Shown here one piece after another: positions 43,701 through 54,801 of a stretch of 64,000 nucleotides of DNA. Below the pieces are notes generated by a model. That model worked only from the letters and a program-made list of their open reading frames with translations. It did no database searches and was not told where the DNA came from. A program made the position numbers and the translations under genes. Source of the DNA: Pseudomonas sp. p1(2021b) (lineage in GTDB: Bacteria > Pseudomonadota > Gammaproteobacteria > Pseudomonadales > Pseudomonadaceae); contig NZ_CP083746.1 in NCBI RefSeq assembly GCF_020151015.1, forward strand, positions 2,509,001 to 2,573,000, written 5' to 3'. Numbering within the stretch: position 1 is the stretch's first letter; each line of letters begins with the position of its first letter.

Positions 43701-43986
43701 ATCCTTGCGCGATGACCTATCCGCCCTGCACGAAGCAGGTGCGGTCGGCAAGGTCACGATGCGCGAGTTCGAAGCAATTTGTCCGGCGCCTGTCCGGGAT
43801 TTCAACCCAGTGGATATCCGGCGTCTGCGCGAGGCGCTCAACTTCAGCCAGCCGGTGTTCGCGTTGCACCTGCATACAACGGCTTCCACCGTTCGCAAAT
43901 GGGAACAGGGCGAAACGCGCCCCGCAGGACCGGCGCTGAAGCTGCTCAACGTGATCGCCAGCAAAGGGTTGCAAGCCATTCTTTGA
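43681..43986 (+). CDS. XRE-family antitoxin
   Basis: A 101 aa antitoxin with GTG start. The C-terminal helix-turn-helix (DIRRLREALNFSQPVFALHL, TASTVRKWEQGETRPAGPAL) should bind the palindrome in its own promoter. The N-terminal 40 residues probably cover the toxin. The 20-bp overlap with the toxin gene indicates coupled translation of a HigBA-like pair. Confidence 0.88.
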   Translation: MSSKLIESLRDDLSALHEAGAVGKVTMREFEAICPAPVRDFNPVDIRRLREALNFSQPVFALHLHTTASTVRKWEQGETRPAGPALKLLNVIASKGLQAIL

Positions 43987-43991
43987 TCTGG

Positions 43992-44023
43992 CGGCCCGTG
44001 CGCACCCACCTGCGAACGGGCCG
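43992..44023. terminator. Hairpin between antitoxin and oxidase genes
   Basis: CGGCCCGT (43992-43999) pairs with ACGGGCCG (44016-44023), and GCGCA/TGCG extends the stem inside. It lies between the convergent antitoxin and gamma-glutamylputrescine oxidase genes. No U-run is present, so a bidirectional terminator is likely but not certain. Confidence 0.6.
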
Positions 44024-44029
44024 TCGACG

Positions 44030-45322
44030 TCAGCCCAACACCTCCCGCAGCCGATACCACAGCATCCCCAGGGCCAACAGTGGCGAGCGCAGGGCCTTGC
44101 CGCCGGGGAAGGTCAGGTGCGGCACGGCGCTGAACACGTCCAGTCCCTGGCTGTGGCCAACGGCGATGGACTCGGCCAGCAATCGTGCGGTCCAGTGGGT
44201 GACGTTCAGGCCATGCCCGGAATAGCCCTGGGCGTAATAGACATTGGGGTGCTGGCTCAGCCGGCCGACCTGGGGGAAGCGGTTGGCGGTGATGCCGATC
44301 ATCCCACCCCACTGGTAGTCGATGCGCACATCGCCCAGCTGCGGGAATACCTTGAGCACCTTGGGCCGCATGTAGGCGGCGATGTCCTTCGGATCGCGCC
44401 CGGAATAGTGGCAGGCGCCGCCGAACAGCAGACGACGGTCGGCGGTCAGGCGGTAGTAGTCAAGCCCCACTTTCTGGTCGCACAGGGCCATGTTCTGCGG
44501 GATCAGCGCACGCGCCACGCGTTCGGGCAACGGCTCGGTGGCCACCACGTAGCTGCCGGCGGGCAGCACCTTGCCGCTCAGGCGCGGCTCCAGCTCGTCC
44601 AGGTGGGCATTGCAGCCCAGCACCAGGCGCTGGGCCCGGACCTTGCCGCGAGCACAGTGCAGGGTCACGGTAGGGCCATGTTCGATGCGCTGCACCGGGC
44701 TCTGCTCGAAGATCCGTACCCCCAGCTGCGCTGCGGCGCGGGCCTCGCCCTGGACCAGGTCCAACGGGTGCAGGTGGCCCGAGCCCATGTCCACCAGGCC
44801 GCCGGCGTACTGGTCGCTGGCGACCACCTCGTGGATTCGCTCGGGGCTCACCAGGCGGGTCTGGTGGCGATAGCCGAGCGCGGCCAGGTCGTCCTGTTCG
44901 TCCTTGAAGGCGGCGAACTGCGCCGGGGTGTTGGCCAGTTCGCAGAAGCCCCAGCGCAGGTCGCATTCGATGCCGTAGCGGGCGATGCGCTCGGCGACCA
45001 GTTCGACCGAATCGATGCCGGCCTGCTTGAGGTAGCGCACGCCGTCCTGGCCGACGTAGCGGGCAAAGCCGCTGACGTCGTGGCCGATGCCGCGGATCAG
45101 TTGCCCGCCGTTGCGCCCGCTGGCGCCCCAGCCGATGCGCCGGGCCTCCAGCAGGACCACCGAGAGCCCGCGCTCGGCCAGTTCAAGGGCGGTGTTGACG
45201 CCCGTCAGGCCGCCACCGACCACGCAGACATCGGCGCAAAGCTCGCCCTCGAGCGCGGGGTAGGGTGCGCTGTGGCGCGCCGTGGCGGCGTAGTAGGACG
45301 CGGTGTGTTGGGTAGTGTGCAT
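44030..45322 (-). CDS. puuB: FAD-dependent gamma-glutamylputrescine oxidoreductase (PuuB-like)
   Basis: A 430 aa DAO-family flavoenzyme. The FAD site is VCVVGGGLTGVNTALELAERG followed by VVLLEARRIGWGASGRNGGQ; QWGGMIGITANRFPQVG and AQGYSGHGLNVTHW complete the fold near the C-terminus. It should oxidise gamma-glutamylputrescine to the aldehyde with release of ammonia. It is the third gene of a putrescine unit (synthetase, binding protein, oxidase), 12 bp after the binding protein gene. Confidence 0.88.
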   Translation of the reverse strand: MHTTQHTASYYAATARHSAPYPALEGELCADVCVVGGGLTGVNTALELAERGLSVVLLEARRIGWGASGRNGGQLIRGIGHDVSGFARYVGQDGVRYLKQAGIDSVELVAERIARYGIECDLRWGFCELANTPAQFAAFKDEQDDLAALGYRHQTRLVSPERIHEVVASDQYAGGLVDMGSGHLHPLDLVQGEARAAAQLGVRIFEQSPVQRIEHGPTVTLHCARGKVRAQRLVLGCNAHLDELEPRLSGKVLPAGSYVVATEPLPERVARALIPQNMALCDQKVGLDYYRLTADRRLLFGGACHYSGRDPKDIAAYMRPKVLKVFPQLGDVRIDYQWGGMIGITANRFPQVGRLSQHPNVYYAQGYSGHGLNVTHWTARLLAESIAVGHSQGLDVFSAVPHLTFPGGKALRSPLLALGMLWYRLREVLG

Positions 45323-45334
45323 GACGGGCTCGGC

Positions 45335-47886
<2,552 letters not shown>

Positions 47887-48005
47887 ACAGACCTCTTGGT
47901 TGGGTTTTGTGGGCGAGTCCGCGTTGGAATCTTCCCAGGCGACGCGCTGAGGTCTATCTTGGTCGCAGCCCCTCGGGGCGATCTATCCACTTTCTTCGCG
48001 AACAA

Positions 48006-48024
48006 ATGCACCAAAAGAGTGCAT
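48006..48024. promoter_or_regulatory. Inverted repeat, candidate operator in the puuA/araC gap
   Basis: ATGCAC (48006-48011) and GTGCAT (48019-48024) form a perfect 6-bp inverted repeat around 7 bp, 13 bp before the GTG of the AraC gene. It may be a regulator site for the divergent pair, although AraC proteins more often bind direct repeats. Confidence 0.4.
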
Positions 48025-48037
48025 AAGGGACGAGCGC

Positions 48038-48940
48038 GTGACAACGGCCAATGCCTTGCAGGTCCAGGCTTTCCATACTCATGACGTGACCGAACAGGTG
48101 CGCGCCACCCCGGGGTGGCAGCAGCAATACCGGCAGATGTCCCCCGGGCATTTCAACGGCCAGCTGCGTTGCCTGGGGCTCGATGGCGTGGAGGTTTACG
48201 AAGAGTGCCTGAACACGCGGGTCGAGCAGTTCTTCCGCGCGCCGAGCGGGTCGTTGGCGTTCTGCTTCGACCGCAGCGACAACAGTCTCTACCTGCTCAA
48301 CGAAGACAGCCGCAATATCTGGATCACCCCGGAGAACTACCAGGAAGTGGCGGTGGTCTTCGACCAGGCGTTCATGGCACGTCATGGGTTGAACCTGGAG
48401 CGGCTGGACGGGTTGTTCATGGTGCCCCTCGGCAGTGGGCAGAACGCCTTGTTCGGCAGTTGGCTGAGCGCGACCCTCACGCGCCTGGGCGATGCCAATT
48501 ACCCGCTGGAGGGCAAGGCGCTGGCCGAGCAGCTGTTGGAAGACTGCCTGTTCATCCTCGACAACGCCTGCCAGCGCCTTCAGGGCGATGCCCTGGGGCG
48601 GCGTGACGAAGAGCGGACGATCATGCGCCGGGTCAGCGAATGGGCGGCCGATTGCCCAGAAGAAACCCTCAACTTGATGGAGCTGGCCGATGTGGCCGGG
48701 GTGTCGTTGCGTCAGTTGCAACAGGCGTTCAAGGCCTTCACCGACATGCCGCCGGGGCAGTGGCTGCGGCTGCGCAGGCTCAACGGGGCCAGGCGTGACC
48801 TGCTACGCCATGGCGCCGGGGACGTGACCGTGGCCGAGGTGGCGATGCGTTGGTCGTTCTGGCACCTGGGGCGGTTTTCCGAAAGCTATCGGGAGCTGTT
48901 CAAGGAGTTGCCGAGCGAGACCCTCAGGCGTTCGCCATAG
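48038..48940 (+). CDS. AraC-family regulator
   Basis: A 300 aa regulator with GTG start and an N-terminal sensor domain (about 1-190, including FDRSDNSLYLLNEDSRNIWI) followed by the C-terminal AraC DNA-binding domain: LNLMELADVAGVSLRQLQQA and GDVTVAEVAMRWSFWHLGRF. The EutR-like arrangement is clear. Its divergent position suggests that it controls the putrescine operon, in place of the PuuR repressor used in E. coli. The inducer is unknown. Confidence 0.88.
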   Translation: MTTANALQVQAFHTHDVTEQVRATPGWQQQYRQMSPGHFNGQLRCLGLDGVEVYEECLNTRVEQFFRAPSGSLAFCFDRSDNSLYLLNEDSRNIWITPENYQEVAVVFDQAFMARHGLNLERLDGLFMVPLGSGQNALFGSWLSATLTRLGDANYPLEGKALAEQLLEDCLFILDNACQRLQGDALGRRDEERTIMRRVSEWAADCPEETLNLMELADVAGVSLRQLQQAFKAFTDMPPGQWLRLRRLNGARRDLLRHGAGDVTVAEVAMRWSFWHLGRFSESYRELFKELPSETLRRSP

Positions 48941-49028
48941 CCGCTCCGGTGTCTATGAGATCGAGCGCCGCCCGCGCGGCGCTCGATTCCACAGGCGCCA
49001 AAGCTACCCCGGCGAATATATGCCAGAA

Positions 49029-50414
49029 TCAGTTGCGATCCAGCCACACGGTCTGCACGTTGCAGAACTCGCGTACGCCGAAATGCGACAGTTCCCGCCC
49101 AAAGCCGCTCTTCTTCACACCGCCAAAGGCCACGCGGGGGTCGGAGGCGCAGTAGCCGTTGATGAACACGCCACCGGTATCCAGCGCCGCGGTCATGCGC
49201 TCGGCCAAAGCCAGGTCGGCGGTGTAGAGGGTCGCGGCCAGGCCGAACTCGCTGTCGTTGGCCAGTTCGACGGCATGGTCTGCGTCCCGAGCAGTGACGA
49301 TCGCCGCCACCGGGCCGAACAGTTCCTGTTTGAAGGCGGTCATGTGCGGGGTAACGTCGCCGAACACGGTGGGTTCGTAGTAGTTGCCCACGCCTTCGGC
49401 CTTCTTGCCGCCCAACAGCAGGGTCGCGCCTTCGGCAAGGGTCGCCTGGACCTGGCCGTCGAGTTCGTCGCGTAGGTCGAAACGGGCCATCGGGCCGATG
49501 TAGGTGTCGTCATCCAGCGGGTTGCCGATCTTGAGCTGGCGGGTGGCTTCGACGAACTTTTGCGTGAACGCTTCGACGATGCCTTGCTCGACGATCATGC
49601 GCTTGGCAGCCGCGCAGACCTGGCCGGTGTTCTGGTAGCGACCGATGACCGCCGCCTTGACTGCAGCGTCGAGGTCAGCGTCAGCCAGGACGATGAACGG
49701 GTCGGAGCCGCCCAGTTCCAGCACGCATTTCTTCAGCGCGGCCCCGGCCTGGGCACCGATGGCCATGCCGGCCCGCACGCTGCCGGTGAGGGTGACCGCG
49801 GCGATGCGCGGGTCATTGATGGCGCGGGTAACCCCTTCAGGCGTGACGTTGATCACCTCGAACACGCCTTCCGGCAAGCCGGCCTGCTTGAACAAATCGA
49901 GCAGCAGGTAGGCGCTGCCCATCACGTTCGGTGCGTGCTTGAGCACATAGGTGTTGCCGGCCAGCAGCGCCGGTACGGCGCCCCGCAGCACTTGCCAGAC
50001 CGGGAAGTTCCACGGCATCACGGCGAGGATCGGGCCCATCGGGCGGTACTCGATGCGGGCCTTTTCGATCTGGGTCGGCTCCGGCGCGAGCATGGCCGGG
50101 CCGTGTTCGGCGTACCACTGGCACAAGCCTACGCACTTGCTGACTTCGCCACGGGCCTGGGTGATCGGCTTGCCGATTTCGCGGCTGATCATCTGCGCGA
50201 AGGTTTCGTGCCGGGCCTGCAGGGCAGCGGCCAGGGCGAGCAGGTATTCGCTGCGCTGACCCGGCGACACCTGGCGCCAGTGGCCGAAGCCTGCCTTGGC
50301 GCGTTGCAACGCTGCTTCCAGTGCGGCGTCGGTATCGAAGGGGTAGTGGCCGATCCGCTCGCCACTGTGTGGGTCGATGGAAATGGCGTGGGTCAGGCTG
50401 CTGATCTCGCTCAT
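49029..50414 (-). CDS. sad: NAD(P)-dependent succinate semialdehyde dehydrogenase (Sad/YneI type)
   Basis: Oxidises succinate semialdehyde to succinate, the last step of putrescine and GABA catabolism. The 461 aa protein shows PWNFPVWQVLRGAVPALLAG, LTGSVRAGMAIG, the catalytic pair in LELGGSDPFIV and NTGQVCAAAKRM, and QELFGPVAAIV. It is divergent from a PtrR-like LysR gene, the same arrangement as E. coli sad-ptrR, which supports Sad over generic aldehyde dehydrogenase. Confidence 0.88.
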   Translation of the reverse strand: MSEISSLTHAISIDPHSGERIGHYPFDTDAALEAALQRAKAGFGHWRQVSPGQRSEYLLALAAALQARHETFAQMISREIGKPITQARGEVSKCVGLCQWYAEHGPAMLAPEPTQIEKARIEYRPMGPILAVMPWNFPVWQVLRGAVPALLAGNTYVLKHAPNVMGSAYLLLDLFKQAGLPEGVFEVINVTPEGVTRAINDPRIAAVTLTGSVRAGMAIGAQAGAALKKCVLELGGSDPFIVLADADLDAAVKAAVIGRYQNTGQVCAAAKRMIVEQGIVEAFTQKFVEATRQLKIGNPLDDDTYIGPMARFDLRDELDGQVQATLAEGATLLLGGKKAEGVGNYYEPTVFGDVTPHMTAFKQELFGPVAAIVTARDADHAVELANDSEFGLAATLYTADLALAERMTAALDTGGVFINGYCASDPRVAFGGVKKSGFGRELSHFGVREFCNVQTVWLDRN

Positions 50415-50498
50415 GGCGGGCTCCTCATTGTTGTGTCCAGCGAGCGCCCAGACTAGTGGCGTGCAACCTTAATGAAAACTGAATAATAATGAGCGAAA

Positions 50499-50510
50499 CA
50501 TTCACGAATG
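50499..50510. promoter_or_regulatory. Palindrome in the sad/ptrR gap
   Basis: CATTC-AC-GAATG lies directly before the GTG of the LysR gene and overlaps its probable ribosome site. An AT-rich patch (50471-50492) just upstream could supply the promoter elements. Position suggests autorepression by the LysR protein; sequence alone cannot prove it. Confidence 0.35.
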
Positions 50511-50520
50511 GAGAAAGCCT

Positions 50521-51387
50521 GTGGACCTGGTGCAACTGGAAATCTTCAAGGCCGTCGCCGAGCACGGCAGCATCAGCGCGGCCGCCCAGCAGATCCACCG
50601 GGTGCCTTCGAACCTCACCACGCGGATCAAGCAATTGGAGGAAGACCTGGGCGTCGACCTGTTCATCCGCGAGAAAAGCCGCTTGCGCCTGTCGCCTGCC
50701 GGGTGGAACTTCCTCGAGTACACCCGGCGCATCCTCGACCTGGTGCACGAGGCGCGCCTGACCGTGGCGGGAGAGGACCCACAGGGCACCTTCGCCCTGG
50801 GCTCGCTGGAAAGTACCGCTGCGGTGCGCATCCCCGGGCTGCTGGCGGCTTACAACCAGCGCTACCCGAAGGTCGACTTGGATCTGTCCACCGGGCCGTC
50901 GGGGACCATGCTCGAAGGCGTGTTGTCCGGGCGCTTGGTGGCGGCATTCGTCGATGGCCCGGTGTTGCACCCCACCTTGGAGGGCATGCCGGTTTTCCAG
51001 GAGGAGATGGTCATCATCGCACCGCTCAATCATGCCCCGGTGGGCCGTGCCCGCGATGTGAACGGCGAGAGCATCTATGCCTTTCGCGCCAACTGCTCCT
51101 ACCGCCACCATTTCGAGAACTGGTTCGTCCAGGACCAGGCGGTGCCGGGCAAGATCCATGAAATGGAGTCCTACCACGGCATGCTGGCCTGCGTGAGCGC
51201 CGGTGCCGGGCTTGCCTTGATGCCCCGCAGCATGCTCGACAGCATGCCCGGTTGCAGCACGGTGAGCGTCTGGCCGCTGTCGGAGGACTTTCGCTACCTC
51301 AGGACCTGGCTGGTCTGGCGCCGGGGCACGGTGTCGCGCAGCCTGAGCATGTTCATCAAACTGCTCGAGGAGCGCCGCGCCGCCTGA
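50521..51387 (+). CDS. ptrR: LysR-family regulator, PtrR/YneJ-like
   Basis: A 288 aa LysR protein with GTG start. The start [20 protein letters not shown] and [20 protein letters not shown], with [33 protein letters not shown] and [20 protein letters not shown], closely resemble E. coli PtrR (YneJ). PtrR controls sad in E. coli and responds to putrescine. The conserved divergent sad-ptrR pair next to Puu-type genes supports the same role here. Confidence 0.88.
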   Translation: MDLVQLEIFKAVAEHGSISAAAQQIHRVPSNLTTRIKQLEEDLGVDLFIREKSRLRLSPAGWNFLEYTRRILDLVHEARLTVAGEDPQGTFALGSLESTAAVRIPGLLAAYNQRYPKVDLDLSTGPSGTMLEGVLSGRLVAAFVDGPVLHPTLEGMPVFQEEMVIIAPLNHAPVGRARDVNGESIYAFRANCSYRHHFENWFVQDQAVPGKIHEMESYHGMLACVSAGAGLALMPRSMLDSMPGCSTVSVWPLSEDFRYLRTWLVWRRGTVSRSLSMFIKLLEERRAA

Positions 51388-51470
51388 CAGACGGCCCTGC
51401 CGGGCTCGAACGCCGCTGCGGGTGCGGCGTCGAACATTGTGTAGACCATCCCTCGAGGGAGGAATGCACC

Positions 51471-51914
51471 ATGCGCAACCATCATTTCGGCTTGTGCGCG
51501 GCGCTGCTGGTGGCCCTGGTCATGCCCTGGACCTTGGCCGCCGCGGCCGACCTGAACGCACCGATCGACCCGCAAGGCGTGCACCTGCAGCCGCAGGAAC
51601 AGAACGGCGTGCGCTACCTGCAGGGTGGTATCGGCCAGGACGAAGCCAATGCCCTGCGTCGTACCCCGGGCTATGACCTGCACGTTACCCTGTCGATCGG
51701 CCCGGAAGGCAAGTTCCAGAGCGGCGCCGCCGTGGACATCCAGAATGCCCAGGGCCAGTCGGTGCTGGCATTGCAGGATGTTGGCCCATTGCTGTTCGTG
51801 CAGTTGCCGCCAGGGCAGTACCGCGTGACCGGTACCGCCGACGGCGAAACCGTGCAGCAGCAAGTGGCAGTGGACGGCAAGGCGCCGGCCAATGTGAACC
51901 TGCACTGGCGTTAG
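51471..51914 (+). CDS. Small secreted protein with carboxypeptidase-regulatory-like fold
   Basis: A 147 aa protein with signal peptide (MRNHHFGLCAALLVALVMPW ... AAA) and a single predicted beta-sandwich: YDLHVTLSIGPEGKFQSGAA, VDIQNAQGQSVLALQDVGPL, LFVQLPPGQYRVTGTADGET. Function is not known. GGGAGG lies 10 nt upstream, which fixes the start. It is followed by a strong terminator at 51969-52016. Confidence 0.8.
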   Translation: MRNHHFGLCAALLVALVMPWTLAAAADLNAPIDPQGVHLQPQEQNGVRYLQGGIGQDEANALRRTPGYDLHVTLSIGPEGKFQSGAAVDIQNAQGQSVLALQDVGPLLFVQLPPGQYRVTGTADGETVQQQVAVDGKAPANVNLHWR

Positions 51915-51968
51915 GGCTCGCCCGAAAAAGAGTGGAGCACACATGTACTCCATGGATTCAGCAGCCAA

Positions 51969-52016
51969 GGCTCGATCCGGCGTCACACGGCGCCACGGAT
52001 CGGGCCTATATTTTTT
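51969..52016 (+). terminator. Rho-independent terminator
   Basis: GGCTCGATCCG (51969-51979) pairs with CGGATCGGGCC (51996-52006), one wobble pair, and TATATTTTTT follows. It ends the transcript of the small secreted protein and lies before the PhyH-family gene. Confidence 0.85.
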
Positions 52017-52075
52017 GAACGATCCTGAATCCTCGCCCTTCTGATACTTCAGAGCGTGCCTGCCGGAGCATGGCC

Positions 52076-52822
52076 ATGAACCTGGACGTCCAGTTGCAAT
52101 CCCTGCATGACCGCGGATACGTACTGATTTCGGGCGTACTCGACCCGCTGCGCATTGCCTTGCTGCGTTGTGCCATCGACGACCTGCAACCGCTGCACTG
52201 GGATTACCAGGGCCTGCTCGAACACTACAAGTGCGTATTCAACCGGGACCCGTTGTGGCTGTCGTTTCTCGACCTGCCACCCCTGATCGAGCTGGCTGAA
52301 GCGGTGCTGGGCGCCGATTGCCATGTGATCGGCCAGACAGCCTGGCGCAGCCATCCGGGGTACCCCGGCATGGGGCTGCACCTGGACTATCTGCCGATGG
52401 AAATGCCTGACTGGATACGTGCCCGTGAGGACTTCAGCCAACCGGCGCAGATCCTTACCGCCCAGGTGTACCTGTGCGATATCGACGAGGCCGTGGGGCC
52501 GACCTGGGTCGTGCCTGGCAGCCACCGGGCCGCCCGCCCGCCCCGCGATGGCGAGGACAGCTGGCTGGGGCAGGGCGCACGGGCGTTGCTGTGCCAGGCG
52601 GGTGACGCATTGGTCTTTCGCAGCGATGTCTGGCACAGCGGCGGGGCCAACAGCAGTGGCGGGCGAGTCCGCGACATGCTCCAGGTGCACTATGGCCGGC
52701 GCATGGTCGCGCAGAAGTTTTCGCCTTACTTGACGTGGCGGTTCAATCCCGAAGTCGTGGAAGAAGCGACACCGCGACAACGAAGGTTGTTGGGAGAACA
52801 CCAAGAATCGGTCTATGACTGA
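52076..52822 (+). CDS. Phytanoyl-CoA dioxygenase (PhyH) family protein
   Basis: A 248 aa Fe(II)/2-oxoglutarate dioxygenase. The HxD motif is GLHLDYLPMEM, the distal His is in VWHSGGANSSGGRVRDML and the 2-oxoglutarate Arg follows in that stretch. QVYLCDIDEAVGPTWVVPGS matches the PhyH core. I use the second of two ATG codons (52076), because GGAG sits 7 nt upstream; the first would be only 1 nt from it. Substrate is unknown. Confidence 0.87.
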   Translation: MNLDVQLQSLHDRGYVLISGVLDPLRIALLRCAIDDLQPLHWDYQGLLEHYKCVFNRDPLWLSFLDLPPLIELAEAVLGADCHVIGQTAWRSHPGYPGMGLHLDYLPMEMPDWIRAREDFSQPAQILTAQVYLCDIDEAVGPTWVVPGSHRAARPPRDGEDSWLGQGARALLCQAGDALVFRSDVWHSGGANSSGGRVRDMLQVHYGRRMVAQKFSPYLTWRFNPEVVEEATPRQRRLLGEHQESVYD

Positions 52823-52879
52823 AAATGCATTGCTGACAAAAATGCAACAGTCTGTTGTCGACCTTAGTGGCAAATGAGT

Positions 52880-52908
52880 TTCAACTTTTTGTTTAACTGG
52901 TCGATAAT
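52880..52908 (+). promoter_or_regulatory. Candidate promoter of pagL
   Basis: TTCAAC (52880-52885) and GATAAT (52903-52908) are 17 bp apart in an AT-rich stretch between the PhyH-family gene and pagL. The long leader to the pagL ATG (53049) contains GC-rich hairpins and no second good promoter. Confidence 0.4.
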
Positions 52909-53048
52909 CCAAAAAGTATTACGCCTTGTTACTTGGTTGGATGCACCAGGTTCGACAAGCAAGAACGAGGGGCACGAGCCCCCGACTGGCAACAAGCCGG
53001 CAGGCAATGCACCGGCTTGTCCGTGAAGACCATCAGGAGATGTCATTG

Positions 53049-53570
53049 ATGAAAACCCGTCTCGCCGCTTCGCTGGCCGCCGCCGTCCTGGCTTTGGCCG
53101 GCGCCAACATGGCCCAGGCCGCACAAGTGTCCGGCGCCGTTGGTGCCACCGGCCAAGGCGACATGACCTACCGCATCGGCCTTTCGTTCGACTGGGACAA
53201 GAAGTGGTTCGAAAGCAACACTGGCCATCTGACCGGCTATTGGGATGCGGCCTACACGTACTGGGAGGGCGGTGAAGCCAGTGGTGCCCACTCGCTGTCG
53301 TTCAGCCCGGTGTTCGTCTATGAATTCAGCGGCTTCACCTATACCCCGTTCATCGAGGCGGGTATCGGCCTCGCCGCATTCTCCAAGACCGATGTTGGCG
53401 ACCAGCGCCTGGGTTCTTCGGTCAACTTCGAAGACCGCATCGGCTTTGGTCTCAAGTTGCCGCAAGAACAGAAAATCGGTATTCGCGCGATGCACTATTC
53501 CAATGCTGGTCTGAAACAGCCGAACGACGGTATCGAATCGTACTCGCTGTACTACAGCAAAGGCTTCTGA
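53049..53570 (+). CDS. pagL: Outer-membrane lipid A 3-O-deacylase
   Basis: Removes the 3-O acyl chain from lipid A in the outer membrane. The 173 aa protein has a signal peptide (ending near AQAAQVSG) and an eight-strand barrel-like pattern. The catalytic His and Ser lie in AMHYSNAGLKQPNDGIE, with a Glu or Asp partner, and the protein ends YSLYYSKGF as expected for assembly. I start at 53049 (MKTRLAASL); AGGAG is 9 nt upstream, while the ATG at 53040 is right against it. Length equals P. aeruginosa PagL. Confidence 0.92.
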   Translation: MKTRLAASLAAAVLALAGANMAQAAQVSGAVGATGQGDMTYRIGLSFDWDKKWFESNTGHLTGYWDAAYTYWEGGEASGAHSLSFSPVFVYEFSGFTYTPFIEAGIGLAAFSKTDVGDQRLGSSVNFEDRIGFGLKLPQEQKIGIRAMHYSNAGLKQPNDGIESYSLYYSKGF

Positions 53571-53579
53571 CCGCCTCTA

Positions 53580-53732
53580 TGTAGGAGCGGCCTTGTGCCG
53601 CGAAAAGGCTGCGCAGCAGCCCCGAGCCTGCTGACAAGTGGGCAGGTTTACGGCTGCTGCGCAGCCGATCGCGGCACAAGGCCGCTCCTACAGGGACGTA
53701 TGATGCGAGACCTGTAGCAGCGGGCTTGCTAC
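53580..53732. repeat. REP pair and terminator-like hairpin
   Basis: Outer arms at 53580-53603 (TGTAGGAGCGGCCTTGTGCC...) and 53669-53692 are exact inverted copies, 23-24 bp each. Inner GGCTGCGCAGCAGCC and GGCTGCTGCGCAGCC give further hairpins. A separate GTAGCA-GCGGGCT-TGCTAC follows at 53714-53732. It fills most of the 180 bp between the convergent pagL and usp genes and probably terminates both. Confidence 0.8.
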
Positions 53733-53750
53733 GCGATTGGGGCTATAGCC

Positions 53751-54641
53751 TCACCGCACCGCCTTGATCGCCAGCACATTGCACAGCGGGTGTTCCACCA
53801 CATGCGCCGTGGTCCCACCGAGGAACGTCTGCATCGCATCGTGCCGGTGGCTGCCCATGACGATCACGTCCACCCGGCTTTGGCTGACGAATTGGGCGAT
53901 CGCCCGTATGGCCGGCCCTTCGAGAAAATGCCTGCGCTCCAGGTCGATCTGGTGATGATCGCCCAGGCGGTTGAAGGCTGCCCGCTGGGCGGTGCGCACG
54001 CTGCCCTCGAAGCCTGGCATGGTCACGGTACCGGCACCGAAGTCGGCAATATGTGTCTTGGCCGCATCGCAGACGTGCAACAGGTGCAGTTCGGCGTTGC
54101 ATTGCAAGGCCAGGGCATGGGCACAGCGGATGACCTGTTCGTCCAGGTGCTCGGTACCTTCGTGGCAGTTCAGATCTACCGCAGCGGCGATCTGCCGGGG
54201 CAGCGGCAGGCGGATATCGCTGACCAGGTGCACGGCGATGGGGCTGTCCTTGAGCAGTTGCCAGTCCAGGGGCGTCACCAGCAGGCGCTTGAGCACCGGC
54301 TCGTGCTGTACATCCTTGACCAGCAGGTCGCAGCCCAGGCGTTCGACCTGTTCCAGCACGCTGCCCAACGGGTCGCGGGTGAGTAGCAGCTCGGTGGACA
54401 CATCCAGCCCGGCGTTGCGTAGCTGCTCGGCCTCGTCGGCCAACCATTGACGGTTGTGTTCGAGCAGGCGCTCACGTTCGCGACTGTCGCTCATCAGGCC
54501 GAAGGTGTCGACATCGTCGACGAACACGTTGATATCCAGCAGTGCGCCGCTGGACTCGGCCAGCGCCGCCGCCCGCTGCAGGGCAGGGGTGTGGCGCATC
54601 TGCGGTCCGAGCATGACGAACAATCGCTTGAACTGGCTCAT
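53751..54641 (-). CDS. Tandem universal stress protein (UspE-like)
   Basis: A 296 aa cytoplasmic protein with two consecutive Usp domains. The first (FKRLFVMLGPQMRHTPALQR ... SPIAVHLVSD) has lost the full nucleotide loop, while the second carries VDVIVMGSHRHDAMQTFLGG and VVEHPLCNVLAI, the GSHR-type ATP motif. Such double-domain proteins resemble UspE. I start at 54641 (MSQFKRLFVMLG). Oxygen limitation or stress is the usual inducer in pseudomonads. Confidence 0.88.
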   Translation of the reverse strand: MSQFKRLFVMLGPQMRHTPALQRAAALAESSGALLDINVFVDDVDTFGLMSDSRERERLLEHNRQWLADEAEQLRNAGLDVSTELLLTRDPLGSVLEQVERLGCDLLVKDVQHEPVLKRLLVTPLDWQLLKDSPIAVHLVSDIRLPLPRQIAAAVDLNCHEGTEHLDEQVIRCAHALALQCNAELHLLHVCDAAKTHIADFGAGTVTMPGFEGSVRTAQRAAFNRLGDHHQIDLERRHFLEGPAIRAIAQFVSQSRVDVIVMGSHRHDAMQTFLGGTTAHVVEHPLCNVLAIKAVR

Positions 54642-54801
54642 CTCATACCTCCACGTGCGGCAGCCCCCATTCCTGCCAGCGCTGGTTGTCCGGGCCAAAT
54701 GGCCGAATCCCTCATTCAGTCTAGACCCTGCCGGCCGACCAGCCGGCGCGTCGGGACCTGGGGTATGATGCGAACCCTTTCTCCACATCGAGGCCCGATC
54801 C

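Noticed and set aside
51943..52044. A 33-codon frame beginning MYSMDSAAK with a GGAG 7 nt upstream
   Set aside because: It contains the strong terminator at 51969-52016 within its coding sequence, so a transcript carrying it would rarely be complete. No similar peptide is known to me; it may be chance.
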